DNA of 64,000 nucleotides. Source: Leclercia sp. AS011. Lineage in GTDB: Bacteria; Pseudomonadota; Gammaproteobacteria; Enterobacterales; Enterobacteriaceae. The translations under genes were made by a program, and so were the position numbers. The notes beneath the pieces were generated by a model. The model saw only the letters and a list, made by a program, of their open reading frames with translations, did no database searches and was not told the DNA's origin. The stretch covers positions 1,984,001 to 2,048,000 of the forward strand of contig NZ_JBBCMA010000001.1 of assembly GCF_037152535.1 (NCBI RefSeq). Direction: 5' to 3'. Shown in pieces: positions 55,171 through 63,883 of the stretch; the first letter of the stretch is position 1, and each line of letters opens with the position of its first letter.

Positions 55171-57933
55171 TTAAAACTCTTGATCTGCCTGAATAAATTC
55201 CGTTTCGTGAGTCAGAATATTGTGGATATAACAGAGCTCGACCACCGGGATTTTGACACTATAACTGCTCTCAATGACACTAAAGGCCTGGCGCAACAGC
55301 GCCAGCTCGCTTTCAGGACACTGTCGCCCGGCGTAGGTGGTGGGAGAGGCGTTGCGGATCAGCCGCTCAATCAGACAGCTGATGTGGACATAGAGCGCCA
55401 CCTTGCGTTCGTTCGGCACCTGACAGCCCGCCAGATGCTCATAGCGGAAGACAAACTGCTCCACCTGGTTGATCACTTTAGTGGTATCGAGAATGGTCAC
55501 CGACTCAATCACCCGCCGCAGGGAGAAGTTCTTCAGCAGCAGGTTGTTGATTTCCGCTACCTGCTCCGCCGTGGCGAGATCGCCAAAGATACGCATCAGC
55601 GGCCGCGTCCCCTCCCCGGCAATCAGTGAGTCCAGCGAGATCCACGGCACATCGGGCACCTGCGGGTCGAGAGTGCCGACAATCGCCAGCATGTCGTAGC
55701 GGTTAAAGGCCACCGCCCGCTCCCGGGCGTCGCTGAGCATCTCGTAATCGCAGGCGATAATCTCAATCCCCAGCGCCTCCGGGATGCTAGCCTTCAGCAG
55801 CTGACAGAGATTGGCCGCCGCGCCGATCCCGGTGATGCAGGTGGTAAGAATCACCCGGGGCTTACTGGCCTGGGGCCAGAAAAGCTGGTGCTCCACCGGC
55901 AAATCAGCGCCGATCTCACTGGCAATCTCCTCGATGTGGTGCCCCTGCAGGATCCGCTCCCCGACATACAGTGCCATGCTGGTGGAGACATTGTTCACAA
56001 TCGCCACCGGGGTGGAGACCCGGCGCTGGAAGTGGCTATGAATGGCGTTCAGCGAGCCCATATCCACCAGGATCATCAGCCCGGAGGCCAGGGCGTTGCT
56101 TTCGATGTAGTGCATCACCTGCTGGGCAATCGCCTCCGGGGTGACGTCCAGCGGCATGTCGAAGGATTCAAACACCGTGTGTTTCAACAGGCGGTTCGCC
56201 ACGTTGGCAATGCTGCTGGCGGTGGCGTAGCCGTGGGCGAGGATCACCGCCCGCGTCACCTGAGACTGGCTCACCGTTCCCGCTTTATGCAGCCACAGCA
56301 CCAGCAGCAGGGCATCGATGCGCTGGGCGTCGATGTCGAGCTTTTGCGTCAGGGCGGCGATCATCGCCTGGCAGAAGCGGTACAGCAGGGGATATTTTTG
56401 CGCGAGAAAATCATCCAGCAGCCGGACCCGCTCCTGGCTCAGAGCCGAGAGCGCGCTCCGGGCGCGGTGCACCAGATAGTGGCTGAGGGCATAGATGCCA
56501 TTGCCGTTAAACTGGACGTTGAACTGCTGCTCCAGGCGGTAAAACGCCTCCCGCACCTGCTGGGTGGTGAGCTGTAACACCGGCGAGGCGGTAGTGTCCC
56601 GGTGGTGAAACACCAGCCTGTCGAACAGGGTTTCGATCTCCTCTCCCATCCGCCGGTGAACCTCCTCCCAACCCGAGCGGCCGCTGAGCACCTCTTCGTA
56701 GAGGGCCAGCACCTGACACTGGGTGTCGTGGATCATCCCCTGGGTGCGGTCGTGGGCACGCAACAGCCATAGCAGGTTAGTCTGGGGCTCGATGGTCAGC
56801 GGCTCGTCCGCAACGGGCGCGTCGCTCATGACGGGGATGGCGGCCAACACCTTCTCCGGCAGATCCTGAAGGGTGACGCTAATGGCCTCCTGCCCCCGCT
56901 GTCGGGCCCAGGCGGCGGCGACCGCATACCTGACCACGTTTTTCAGCTCGCCAACGTTACCGCGATAAAGGGCGTGATGCAGCACCTGCCGCAGACGGGG
57001 GGTGAGGTTCAGGCGTGCGTTCAGCTTTTGCGCCTCCCGCCAGAAGAACTGGAGGATCAGGGCCTCTTTTTCCTCACGGGAGCGCGCCTGCAGGTCGGGC
57101 AGCGTGACCAGGATCGGAATACGGCGCAGGAAGGTGGTTAAAAAGGTGCTGTGCAGCTCCTCGGTGGTGGCGAAGACCAGCCGCGTGCGGATGGGGCGAC
57201 CCTGAGCGGTTTCCCCCACCCGGTAGATCTCCTTCCGGTCGAGCCAGGTGAAGAGTTTCTCCTGGCCCTCGGCGTTCAGGCGATGCACCTCGTCGAGAAA
57301 CAGCATCCCGCCATCGGCGGCCTCGAAGGCCCCCTGCTTGTCGCTTTGCGCCCCGGTAAAGGCCCCTTTCACGTAGCCGAACAGGTTCGCCGCCAGCAGC
57401 TCCGGGTTGCTGGCGTACTGGGCGCAGTTGAAGCTGACAAAAGGCGCATCGTCCGCTAGCAGCCCCTGGGAGATGGCGAAGGCGTGCATCAGGTTCGCCA
57501 TATAGCTTTTGCCGGTGCCGCTCTCTCCGGTGATCAGCAGCGGCAGGCCGCCATCGGGATAAAAGAGCGCGGTTTTCAGCTGGGCAATGGCCTTTTTCAG
57601 GCTGCCGTCATGGCCGATCAGCAGGGCAAAGTGGTCCGGCGGCTCCTGCCTGCTGTCGCCGTCGTTCAGCAGCTGGGCGATGCTGTCATATTCGTTCCCG
57701 GCCAGGTTGAAAAACTGCTGGCTGAAGGCTCTCTTGTGCAGGAAGTAGACCGGGCGGGTATTGATTTTGACCAGCTCCCCCTGAGCCACCAGCTGGTTCA
57801 GATAGTGGCTGGCGGTATTGCGCTTGAGGTCGAACCGCTCGGCCAGGTAGCGGGCGGTAAAGACCTCGCTCAGGTTTTCCGGGTCGAAAAAATCGGTCTG
57901 GTTAGCAAGGAAGGTCAGGATTTCGTTGCGCAT
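55171..57933 (-). CDS. gfrR: GfrR, LevR-type sigma-54-dependent activator with PRD domains
   Basis: 920 residues from the ATG at 57933 (MRNEILTFLANQTDFF). The order is an N-terminal winged helix (about 1-68), an AAA+ sigma-54 activator domain with Walker A GESGTGKS (136-143), the GAFTGA loop (about residue 195) and GGMLFLDEV as Walker B, PRD1, an EIIA-Man-like domain (GMATASS/LVDMGSL region), an EIIB-like domain and PRD2. Histidines in the PRDs would be phosphorylated by the PTS and report substrate supply. It should drive the adjacent -24/-12 promoter. It is transcribed in the same direction from its own promoter. Confidence 0.9.
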   Translation of the reverse strand: MRNEILTFLANQTDFFDPENLSEVFTARYLAERFDLKRNTASHYLNQLVAQGELVKINTRPVYFLHKRAFSQQFFNLAGNEYDSIAQLLNDGDSRQEPPDHFALLIGHDGSLKKAIAQLKTALFYPDGGLPLLITGESGTGKSYMANLMHAFAISQGLLADDAPFVSFNCAQYASNPELLAANLFGYVKGAFTGAQSDKQGAFEAADGGMLFLDEVHRLNAEGQEKLFTWLDRKEIYRVGETAQGRPIRTRLVFATTEELHSTFLTTFLRRIPILVTLPDLQARSREEKEALILQFFWREAQKLNARLNLTPRLRQVLHHALYRGNVGELKNVVRYAVAAAWARQRGQEAISVTLQDLPEKVLAAIPVMSDAPVADEPLTIEPQTNLLWLLRAHDRTQGMIHDTQCQVLALYEEVLSGRSGWEEVHRRMGEEIETLFDRLVFHHRDTTASPVLQLTTQQVREAFYRLEQQFNVQFNGNGIYALSHYLVHRARSALSALSQERVRLLDDFLAQKYPLLYRFCQAMIAALTQKLDIDAQRIDALLLVLWLHKAGTVSQSQVTRAVILAHGYATASSIANVANRLLKHTVFESFDMPLDVTPEAIAQQVMHYIESNALASGLMILVDMGSLNAIHSHFQRRVSTPVAIVNNVSTSMALYVGERILQGHHIEEIASEIGADLPVEHQLFWPQASKPRVILTTCITGIGAAANLCQLLKASIPEALGIEIIACDYEMLSDARERAVAFNRYDMLAIVGTLDPQVPDVPWISLDSLIAGEGTRPLMRIFGDLATAEQVAEINNLLLKNFSLRRVIESVTILDTTKVINQVEQFVFRYEHLAGCQVPNERKVALYVHISCLIERLIRNASPTTYAGRQCPESELALLRQAFSVIESSYSVKIPVVELCYIHNILTHETEFIQADQEF

Positions 57934-58237
57934 GGTGTATCCCACGTCTGGCGTATCGTGGGGATATGATGCCCGCAAACCCGCGGGCCGAGGGAGGGCG
58001 ACGGCGGGGAATGTGCGCTTTTGTGGGGGAGGTCACATGAAAAGCCGGAGGCGGAGGATAGTACGTAGGCCGGGCAAACGCAGTGCCGCCCGGCGCTGTT
58101 CAGCAGTCCATTTTTGGACTCATTATGAATTGGTCAAAAAACAAACAGCCGATATCATTCCTGCATCGAGAGGCGACTCATTGGACCACCGCCTCCGTCA
58201 TGGTAAGGAAGAAATCACCTACTGCCTGTAATTGACT
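57934..58237. other. Divergent gap between gfrR and the NlpC/P60 gene
   Basis: 304 bp holding a REP element (58065-58100) and the promoters of both flanking genes, which I could not place exactly. The region 58105-58160 is AT-rich. A 101-residue open frame here is translated repeat sequence and is not credible. Confidence 0.6.
58065..58100. repeat. REP element upstream of the NlpC/P60 gene
   Basis: GTAGGCCGGGCAAACGCAGTGCCGCCCGGCGCTGTT is a REP unit; nearly the same sequence recurs at 59580-59615. Confidence 0.88.
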
Positions 58238-58753
58238 ATGCTCTTTTTACTTTTACTCTCCCTGCTTGCGTTTAGTTTCACCTCTTGCTCTGCGTTCAGT
58301 TTTGAATTGCCCGCCTCAATGCTAACCCTCAATCGCGACACCGGCTTTTTGCCTTCAACCGCGCCTCATGAGACCGGGCCGCTGCGCACCCGTATCCTTG
58401 AGCAATACAACCACTGGAAAGGAACCCGCTATCGGTGGGGCGGTGCCACGCACAATGGCGTGGACTGTTCCGCCCTGATGCAGCACCTGTTCCGGGATGC
58501 GGCGCATTTGTCATTACCGCGCACCACCAGGGAGCAGATCCACAGAGGGGTTCAGGTTGAAGAGCTGAGCCTGAAAGCCGGGGACCTGGTGTTTTTCCAG
58601 ACCGGCGAACACCTGCGCCATGTCGGCGTCTATATCGGCGACCACCAGTTTATTCATGCCTCATCCAGCCAGGGGGTCACCGTTTCTGACCTGAGCGATG
58701 ACTACTGGCATGCGCACTTCATTACCGCCCGTCGGGTGACGGACAACGCCTGA
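58238..58753 (+). CDS. NlpC/P60-family lipoprotein, MepS/NlpC-like endopeptidase
   Basis: 171 residues from the ATG at 58238; a TTG two codons earlier is less likely. The lipoprotein signal ends in FTSC. The NlpC/P60 domain (about 55-168) has catalytic Cys in NGVDCSALMQH, His in RHVGVYIGD and a third polar His in FIHASS. It strongly resembles E. coli MepS and NlpC, which cut D-Ala-meso-DAP crosslinks in murein. It is an extra paralogue at this site. The ribosome site is weak. Confidence 0.88.
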   Translation: MLFLLLLSLLAFSFTSCSAFSFELPASMLTLNRDTGFLPSTAPHETGPLRTRILEQYNHWKGTRYRWGGATHNGVDCSALMQHLFRDAAHLSLPRTTREQIHRGVQVEELSLKAGDLVFFQTGEHLRHVGVYIGDHQFIHASSSQGVTVSDLSDDYWHAHFITARRVTDNA

Positions 58754-59066
58754 AACGGCAGCATATCGATTTTTTGCGAGGCGCTTTCCAGGAATGATTT
58801 TCCCGGCTTGTCGGTGGGATCTCTCCGCAGTATCTTCCTGATGCGCCTGCAAAATCAGGCGCCGGGATTAGCCTCTCGGGTAAAATTACAGGCGATGTAG
58901 TAATATGTCGCGCGCACGGTTGCACCTCAATGGTAGGCCGGGCGGGGGCGTCGCAAGACGCGCCGGTCTCCTGTAATTCCGGTAAGGCTAACTCCGCTCG
59001 GTTCTGCCACCATGAGATTAGCCTCTCTGATGGCAGATAAAATGCTAATTACAGGAGGCTGCCACT
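58754..59066. other. Gap with repeats and a possible structured leader before the 59067 gene
   Basis: 313 bp. It contains a perfect 7-bp hairpin GCGCCTG/CAGGCGC (58843-58862), a partial REP-like segment (58933-58966) and a twice-occurring pair of blocks. GATTAGCCTCTC is at 58866 and 59016, and AATTACAGG is at 58884 and 59047. Just before the gene, competing inverted repeats could mask the ribosome site (see findings). No gene was recognised. Confidence 0.6.
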
Positions 59067-59528
59067 ATGGCTACTATCACAACCCTTGATCATTCTTTAT
59101 TTACCGTACCTTTTTCCCACAACACGGACTTCACCGAGCTGGCCAACCACTGCGAACGCTTTGCCCATACCCTGCTGGAAACCGACGACCCGGCGGAGAA
59201 ACTGGCGCTCTGCGCTCGTCTTTCTGCCTGTCTCACGCTGTTACAGCCCACGCTTAACGAGCCCATTCCGCCGCACCTGGTGGAGCGTTTCACCCTGGTC
59301 GATCTGCCGTCCCGTCTGCCCGCATTCGAACCGGAAAGCGAGCTGCTCGGGCTGTACTGTCAGACGCTCACGCAGCTGCTGATCAGCAACGCACTGCCGC
59401 GGGATATGGCAAAGGTAATGGAAGGGCTGCTGTATGAACTGGTGAATTTCTACGCCGACACGCTGAACGCCCCGCGCTGGCTGCAAACGCCGGACGGGCG
59501 CGTGGCGATTGATGCGTTGATTGACTGA
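59067..59528 (+). CDS. Hypothetical protein of unknown family
   Basis: 153 residues; I do not recognise the family. It is all-helical in appearance with no signal peptide or membrane segment, so probably cytoplasmic. Leu-rich amphipathic helices are clear at residues 23-60 (TELANHCERFAHTLLET...) and 90-135. A strong ribosome site (AGGAGG) lies 9 bases before the ATG, and the leader contains inverted repeats. GC content and codon use resemble the core genes, so the gene is likely real and long resident. Confidence 0.75.
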   Translation: MATITTLDHSLFTVPFSHNTDFTELANHCERFAHTLLETDDPAEKLALCARLSACLTLLQPTLNEPIPPHLVERFTLVDLPSRLPAFEPESELLGLYCQTLTQLLISNALPRDMAKVMEGLLYELVNFYADTLNAPRWLQTPDGRVAIDALID

Positions 59529-59579
59529 GGATGGTCAACGAGGGAATGTGCGCGTTGTTCCCCCCTCTCCCTCAAGTAT

Positions 59580-59666
59580 GTAGGCCGGGCAAACGCAGTG
59601 CCGCCCGGCGCTGTTAAAGCGGAGTGCGAAGTGCCGGGTGGCGGCTGCGCCTTACCCGGCCTACGA
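59580..59666. repeat. Two REP elements after the 59067 gene
   Basis: GTAGGCCGGGCAAACGCAGTGCCGCC... (59580-59615) and GTGCCGGGTGGCGGCTGCGCC... (59632-59666) are oppositely oriented REP units forming a BIME. Confidence 0.88.
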
Positions 59667-59674
59667 ACTCTTCT

Positions 59675-59700
59675 CGCCCCCCCTACTGGTGGGCTTTTTG
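59675..59700 (+). terminator. Candidate terminator downstream of the REP pair
   Basis: CGCCCCCCCTACTGGTGGGC forms an imperfect GC-rich stem followed by TTTTTG. It could end transcription from the 59067 gene. Confidence 0.5.
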
Positions 59701-59921
59701 ATGTCAGAATTATGCAACTACGACCTGTATTCATATCCTTTTCTGAAGGCGCCTCGCAGGATTGAATTCTGAGCGATTTCCATGGTTTAACATTGTCTAT
59801 TTGCGGCGTAGGGTATCTGTAAGCCAGCAAACTTGATCGGATGCGGAATGGATTAACTGATGTGAACGTTTCCTCTCAGGATCACGTGCGGGAAAAATGA
59901 CAGCTAAGGAAGGCTGATGAA

Positions 59922-60485
59922 ATGAGCAATTTATCGCTCCAGGAAGTTCACGAGCATTGCCTGATGACTACCCAAAAAATCATACAAGGTTTCGGTTGGG
60001 GTAGCATCGTAGTAGGCGCGTTAAGTCAAAAAGACAGAAATTACCTTTATAAAGAAAGCAGTAACGCTGTTCTAAACTGGCACTGGGGAATGGAGCATTA
60101 TCATGGAAACGCCAACGATGACGGCATATTAGATATCAGCCTAAAAAGTACGAAGGCTAACGAACCTGGAGCCCTGCATGCAGCGATAATTTGTAAATAT
60201 GATGCACGCCGGGAAGAGTTTTCCATTTGTATGCTGGAAAATCTGATACCTGATGAAGATACTGCGCTTACAGGCAACATTTTTATTATTGCTCTGATCT
60301 ATTCGACAGCATTTTGCAGCGTGATGGAACTTGAGGATGTGGTCATACACGACCCACTGGAGGACGTAAAACCACGATATCGATCGTATGGATTCTCACA
60401 AGTTTTTTACGCGCCCAATAAAATGTCCTCTGCAGTAATTGATATCCAGGCAATGATTCGACGCAAAGTGATGGGTATCAATTGA
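59922..60485 (+). CDS. Hypothetical protein, weakly GNAT-like
   Basis: 187 residues; not recognised with confidence. Hydrophobic strand FIIALIYSTAFCSVMELEDVVI (about 119-140) and the ending PRYRSYGFSQVFYA recall the C-terminal part of GNAT acetyltransferases, but no clear acetyl-CoA loop (RxxGxG/A) is visible. AAGGAAGG lies 8-9 bases before the ATG. A two-codon minicistron (ATGAAATGA at 59917) overlaps the start. It is AT-richer than neighbouring core genes, suggesting acquisition. It is followed 80 bases later by a small basic protein gene on the same strand. Confidence 0.7.
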   Translation: MSNLSLQEVHEHCLMTTQKIIQGFGWGSIVVGALSQKDRNYLYKESSNAVLNWHWGMEHYHGNANDDGILDISLKSTKANEPGALHAAIICKYDARREEFSICMLENLIPDEDTALTGNIFIIALIYSTAFCSVMELEDVVIHDPLEDVKPRYRSYGFSQVFYAPNKMSSAVIDIQAMIRRKVMGIN

Positions 60486-60565
60486 GATAAAAATGGACTG
60501 TTTGTCAGGCCAACACGACCGCTGTAAACTCTGATGTAATGGTTAAAAATCAACCGGGAGACGTT

Positions 60566-60748
60566 ATGATCAAGCAAAACAAAAAAATCGATTACGTTAA
60601 AGCGATGGCTGCCGCCAAGCGTGCCACAGACTTCTGGGCAACGATTGACGGCAATAAACTTGCGCAAGTAGGCCAGCGTGAAAAAGAGAGGGACTTTGTA
60701 GGGCCAACAAAGAAGTCTGAATTCGTCAAATCCCGTGCAAACAACTAA
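60566..60748 (+). CDS. Small basic protein of unknown function
   Basis: 60 residues from the ATG at 60566, with GGGAG at five bases; a Met nine codons earlier has no such site. It is rich in Lys and helical (KIDYVKAMAAAKRATDFW), with a C-terminal region KERDFVGPTKKSEFVKSR. No known domain was recognised. It is downstream of the unknown gene at 59922 and its last 4 bases overlap the convergent GNAT gene. The two may form a pair, but this is only inferred from position. Confidence 0.62.
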   Translation: MIKQNKKIDYVKAMAAAKRATDFWATIDGNKLAQVGQREKERDFVGPTKKSEFVKSRANN

Positions 60749-61182
60749 ATCGTAATCCGGTAGCGAACGTAATCATCCACCGTTGCCAGCTGATCATAGA
60801 GCGCCCGGGCCGGATTGCCTGTACGGGTCACCCAGTAGACCTTCGACCAGGCCTTGTCACGCGCTTCGTCAATGATGGCCTTAATCAACGCCCTGCCCGC
60901 CCCCTGGCCGCGCGCCGCCTCATCGACAAACAGATCTTCCAGATAGCACAGCGGCCGGGTCACCCAGGTGCCTTCATGCAGCACGCAAATAGCGAATCCC
61001 ACCACGCCCTGTTCGGTTTCTGCCAGGCGGCAGAACAGACCGGAATCCGGGGATAATATCCGCCGCCATGTCGCCAGCGTCACCGCCTCGTCAAGGTCGG
61101 TGCCGTAAAAATCCAGATAGCCCTGCCACAGTGTTAACCACGCGGCGTAATCATCCGCCTGTGCCTCACGAATCTTCACCAT
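60745..61182 (-). CDS. GNAT-family N-acetyltransferase
   Basis: 145 residues from the ATG at 61182 (MVKIREAQADDYAAWL); the long upstream reading is the divergent promoter region. The ribosome site is weak. The acetyl-CoA loop DEAARGQGAGRALI (motif A) and the C-terminal WVTRTGNPARALYDQ (motif B) are clear. It acetylates an unknown amine. It is divergent from the PQQ dehydrogenase gene. Confidence 0.88.
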   Translation of the reverse strand: MVKIREAQADDYAAWLTLWQGYLDFYGTDLDEAVTLATWRRILSPDSGLFCRLAETEQGVVGFAICVLHEGTWVTRPLCYLEDLFVDEAARGQGAGRALIKAIIDEARDKAWSKVYWVTRTGNPARALYDQLATVDDYVRYRITI

Positions 61183-61371
61183 CGTTTTATTTCTTGATGT
61201 GCCTGAGATTTCCTGATGATAACAAGAATTCCCGCCGAGCTCAGGCAGGATAGTAAAGCTATTTCTGGTAAATATATTGTTACCTGGTTGTTGTACACTC
61301 GCGCGCATTAGATTATAAATCGTCACTTTTGAGTGATTTCACTCAACTTTTGTCAACATCAGGGAACATTT

Positions 61372-63801
61372 ATGTCCGTTCAAAAATTATCCAGAACCGC
61401 AGCCGTGCTGCTGGGGCTTCTGGGCGTCCTCATTCTGGCTATGGGGATATTCTTCACTTACTACGGTGGGAAGCTGGTCAGCGTCAAGGGCAGCCCCTAC
61501 TTTCTCATCAGCGGCTGTCTGCTCATCCTCTCCGGAGTGCAAATCCTGCGCCAGCGCCTGAGCGGCGCGGCCCTCTACTTTGTGGTACTGGCGGGCACCG
61601 CCCTCTGGGCTCTGTGGGACGTCGGCCTCGACTTCTGGCCGCTGGTCTCGCGTCTGTTGACCCTCGCAGGCATCGCCATTCTGGTGGCGCTCGCCCTGCC
61701 CTCGCTGCTGCGCCGCGCCGGTAGAACCCCGTGCTGGAAAGGCGCGGGGGCGATGGCGGCGATACTGGCGGTTGCCTTTGCCGCCACCGTCGGGGGGATG
61801 TTTGTCCCGCACGATCCGGTGACGGCCTCGGGCGAACCGCTCCCTCTCACCCCGGTCAAGCCCGGTGAAGAGCAGAAGAACTGGGCCAACTACGGCAATA
61901 CCCCGGGGGCATCGCGCTTTGTGGCTCTGGATCAGATCACCCGCGATAACGTGAAAGATTTGCAGGTGGCCTGGACCTACCGCACGGGCGATATTCCCGT
62001 CAGCCCGAACGGCGGCGGCGCGGAAGATCAGCAGACTCCGCTGCAAATCGGCAATACCCTGTTCCTCTGTACACCGCACAACAACGTGATTGCCGTTGAT
62101 GCGACCACCGGCAAGGAGTTGTGGAAAACTGAGATCAACGCCAAACAGAAAAAGTGGATGCGTTGTCGCGGCCTGGCGTACTTTGATGCCACAGCCCCGC
62201 TGCAGCAGCCAACCCTGCCGGGCTCTTCGCCGGTGGCGGCCGTTTCGCTGCCTGCGGATGCTCAGTGCAAACGCCGGATCATCATGAACAGCGTCACGCC
62301 GGAACTGGTGGCCCTGGATGCGGATACCGGTAAATTCTGCGAAGACTTCGGCAATCATGGCCGCGTCAGCCTCAGCGCTCAAATGGGTAAAGGTGCCGAC
62401 ACCGGCCTCTACTATCCCACCTCAGCCCCGACGCTTGCCGGAACCACCGTGGTAGTCGGCGGTCGCGTGGCGGATAACGTGGCGACGGACATGCCGGGCG
62501 GCGTGGTGCGCGGCTTCGACGTTATCACCGGCCAGCTGCGCTGGGCCTTCGATCCGGGTAACCCGGACGACCAGCAGGCTCCGCCCGCAGATGAAAACTT
62601 CACCCGCTCCACCCCGAACGTCTGGGCCCCGATGTCTTACGATCCGCAGTCCAACACCGTCTATATGCCCACCGGCAGCGCGGCGGTGGACCTGTGGGGC
62701 GTGAAGCACAACGATCTGGATCGTAAGTTTGGCGCCTCGATGGTGGCGGTGGATGCCAGCACTGGCAAGGTGAAATGGGTTTACCAGACCGTTCATAACG
62801 ACCTCTGGGACTTTGACGTCCCGATGCAGCCCACCTTCACTGATTTCCCGACTGCGGATGGCAAAACCACCCCGGCGCTGATCTTCGGCACCAAATCCGG
62901 CCAGCTGTTTGTGCTGGATCGCGCGACCGGTCAGCCCTTGACCAAAGTCGAAGAGCGCCAGGTGACCCAGGGCCAGATCCCGAAAGAGATCTACTCCCCG
63001 ACCCAGCCCTTCTCGGTGGGGATGCCGACCATTGGCGCAGACGTGCTGAAAGAGTCCGACATGTGGGGTGCGACGCCGTTTGACCAGCTGATCTGCCGTA
63101 TCGAGTTTAAATCCAAACGGTACAACGGCCTGTTTACCCCGCCGGGGGATGACCCGTCCCTGAACCTGCCTGGCTCCTTAGGCGGCATGAACTGGGGCGG
63201 ACTGTCGATTGACCCGGTAAATCAGTACCTGTTCATCAACGACATGCGCGTGGGCCTCGAAGTTCAGCTTATCCCGGCCTCGCCGGAGATCCAGGGAGCC
63301 AAAAACGACGGCAACGAAGCCGCCGCCATCAGCCGCCCGGTGCCGCTGGCCGGTACGCCGTATGCCATTAACGCCAAAGTACGCTTTATGTCGCCGGTGG
63401 AAATTCCGTGCCAGAAACCACCGTTTGGTACCCTGACGGCGGTGGATCTGAAAACCCAGAAAATTGCCTGGCAGGTGCCGGTGGGCACGGTGAAGGATAC
63501 CGGTCCGTTTGGCGTGAAGATGGGGCTGCCTATCCCAATCGGGATGCCGACCATCGGCGGCACCATGGCTACCCAGGGCGGCCTGGTGTTTATCGCCTCC
63601 ACGCAGGATTACTACCTGCGCGCGTTCGATACCTCTACCGGGAAAGAGGTGTGGAAAGCCCGCCTGCCGGTGGGGAGCCAGAGCACGCCCATCAGCTACA
63701 AATCGCCGGTGGATGGCAAGCAATACCTGCTGATCACCGCGGGCGGCGCGCGTAACTCGCCGGATCGCGGCGACTACGTGATTGCGTATAAGCTGCCGTA
63801 A
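61372..63801 (+). CDS. Membrane-bound PQQ-dependent dehydrogenase, glucose/quinate/shikimate family
   Basis: 809 residues from the ATG at 61372, preceded by AGGGAAC. Five N-terminal membrane helices (about 10-145) precede the periplasmic eight-bladed propeller. The catalytic Asp lies in HNDLWDFDVPMQP and the Lys that contacts PQQ in TKSGQLFVLD. Tryptophan-docking repeats (VDATTGKELWK; VDASTGKVKWV; FDTSTGKEVWK) are regular. It passes electrons to ubiquinone. It is clearly related to E. coli Gcd but diverged, and its length is like QuiA (quinate dehydrogenase), so the substrate is not assigned. No pqq biosynthesis genes are in this window. Confidence 0.88.
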   Translation: MSVQKLSRTAAVLLGLLGVLILAMGIFFTYYGGKLVSVKGSPYFLISGCLLILSGVQILRQRLSGAALYFVVLAGTALWALWDVGLDFWPLVSRLLTLAGIAILVALALPSLLRRAGRTPCWKGAGAMAAILAVAFAATVGGMFVPHDPVTASGEPLPLTPVKPGEEQKNWANYGNTPGASRFVALDQITRDNVKDLQVAWTYRTGDIPVSPNGGGAEDQQTPLQIGNTLFLCTPHNNVIAVDATTGKELWKTEINAKQKKWMRCRGLAYFDATAPLQQPTLPGSSPVAAVSLPADAQCKRRIIMNSVTPELVALDADTGKFCEDFGNHGRVSLSAQMGKGADTGLYYPTSAPTLAGTTVVVGGRVADNVATDMPGGVVRGFDVITGQLRWAFDPGNPDDQQAPPADENFTRSTPNVWAPMSYDPQSNTVYMPTGSAAVDLWGVKHNDLDRKFGASMVAVDASTGKVKWVYQTVHNDLWDFDVPMQPTFTDFPTADGKTTPALIFGTKSGQLFVLDRATGQPLTKVEERQVTQGQIPKEIYSPTQPFSVGMPTIGADVLKESDMWGATPFDQLICRIEFKSKRYNGLFTPPGDDPSLNLPGSLGGMNWGGLSIDPVNQYLFINDMRVGLEVQLIPASPEIQGAKNDGNEAAAISRPVPLAGTPYAINAKVRFMSPVEIPCQKPPFGTLTAVDLKTQKIAWQVPVGTVKDTGPFGVKMGLPIPIGMPTIGGTMATQGGLVFIASTQDYYLRAFDTSTGKEVWKARLPVGSQSTPISYKSPVDGKQYLLITAGGARNSPDRGDYVIAYKLP

Positions 63802-63813
63802 TAGTTCCGAAAC

Positions 63814-63837
63814 AGCCATCCCTTCGGGGATGGCTTT
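63814..63837 (+). terminator. Terminator-like hairpin after the PQQ dehydrogenase
   Basis: AGCCATCCC-TTCG-GGGATGGCT is a 9-bp perfect stem with a UUCG tetraloop, 12 bases after the stop. The following TTGCC is a poor U-run. Confidence 0.65.
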
Positions 63838-63883
63838 GCCGAACCAGGCTACTTTTATATCTCGTATCATCACCGGAGATAAC

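Larger units (their letters stand above)
59529..59921. other. Gap with REP elements and AT-rich tract
   Basis: 393 bp. The first half holds two REP units (59580-59615 and 59633-59666) and a terminator-like stem (59675-59700). The second half, from about 59700, is AT-richer and has no recognisable gene. It contains the promoter of the gene at 59922. Confidence 0.6.

Noticed and set aside
57926..58231. 101-codon frame between gfrR and the NlpC/P60 gene
   Set aside because: It runs through a REP element and has no family resemblance; it is translated repeat.
58933..58966. REP-like GTAGGCCGGGCGGGGGCG segment
   Set aside because: It starts like a REP but the second arm (GTCGCAAGACGCGCCGG) does not fit. 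It is kept only as a note in the gap entry, not as a full REP.
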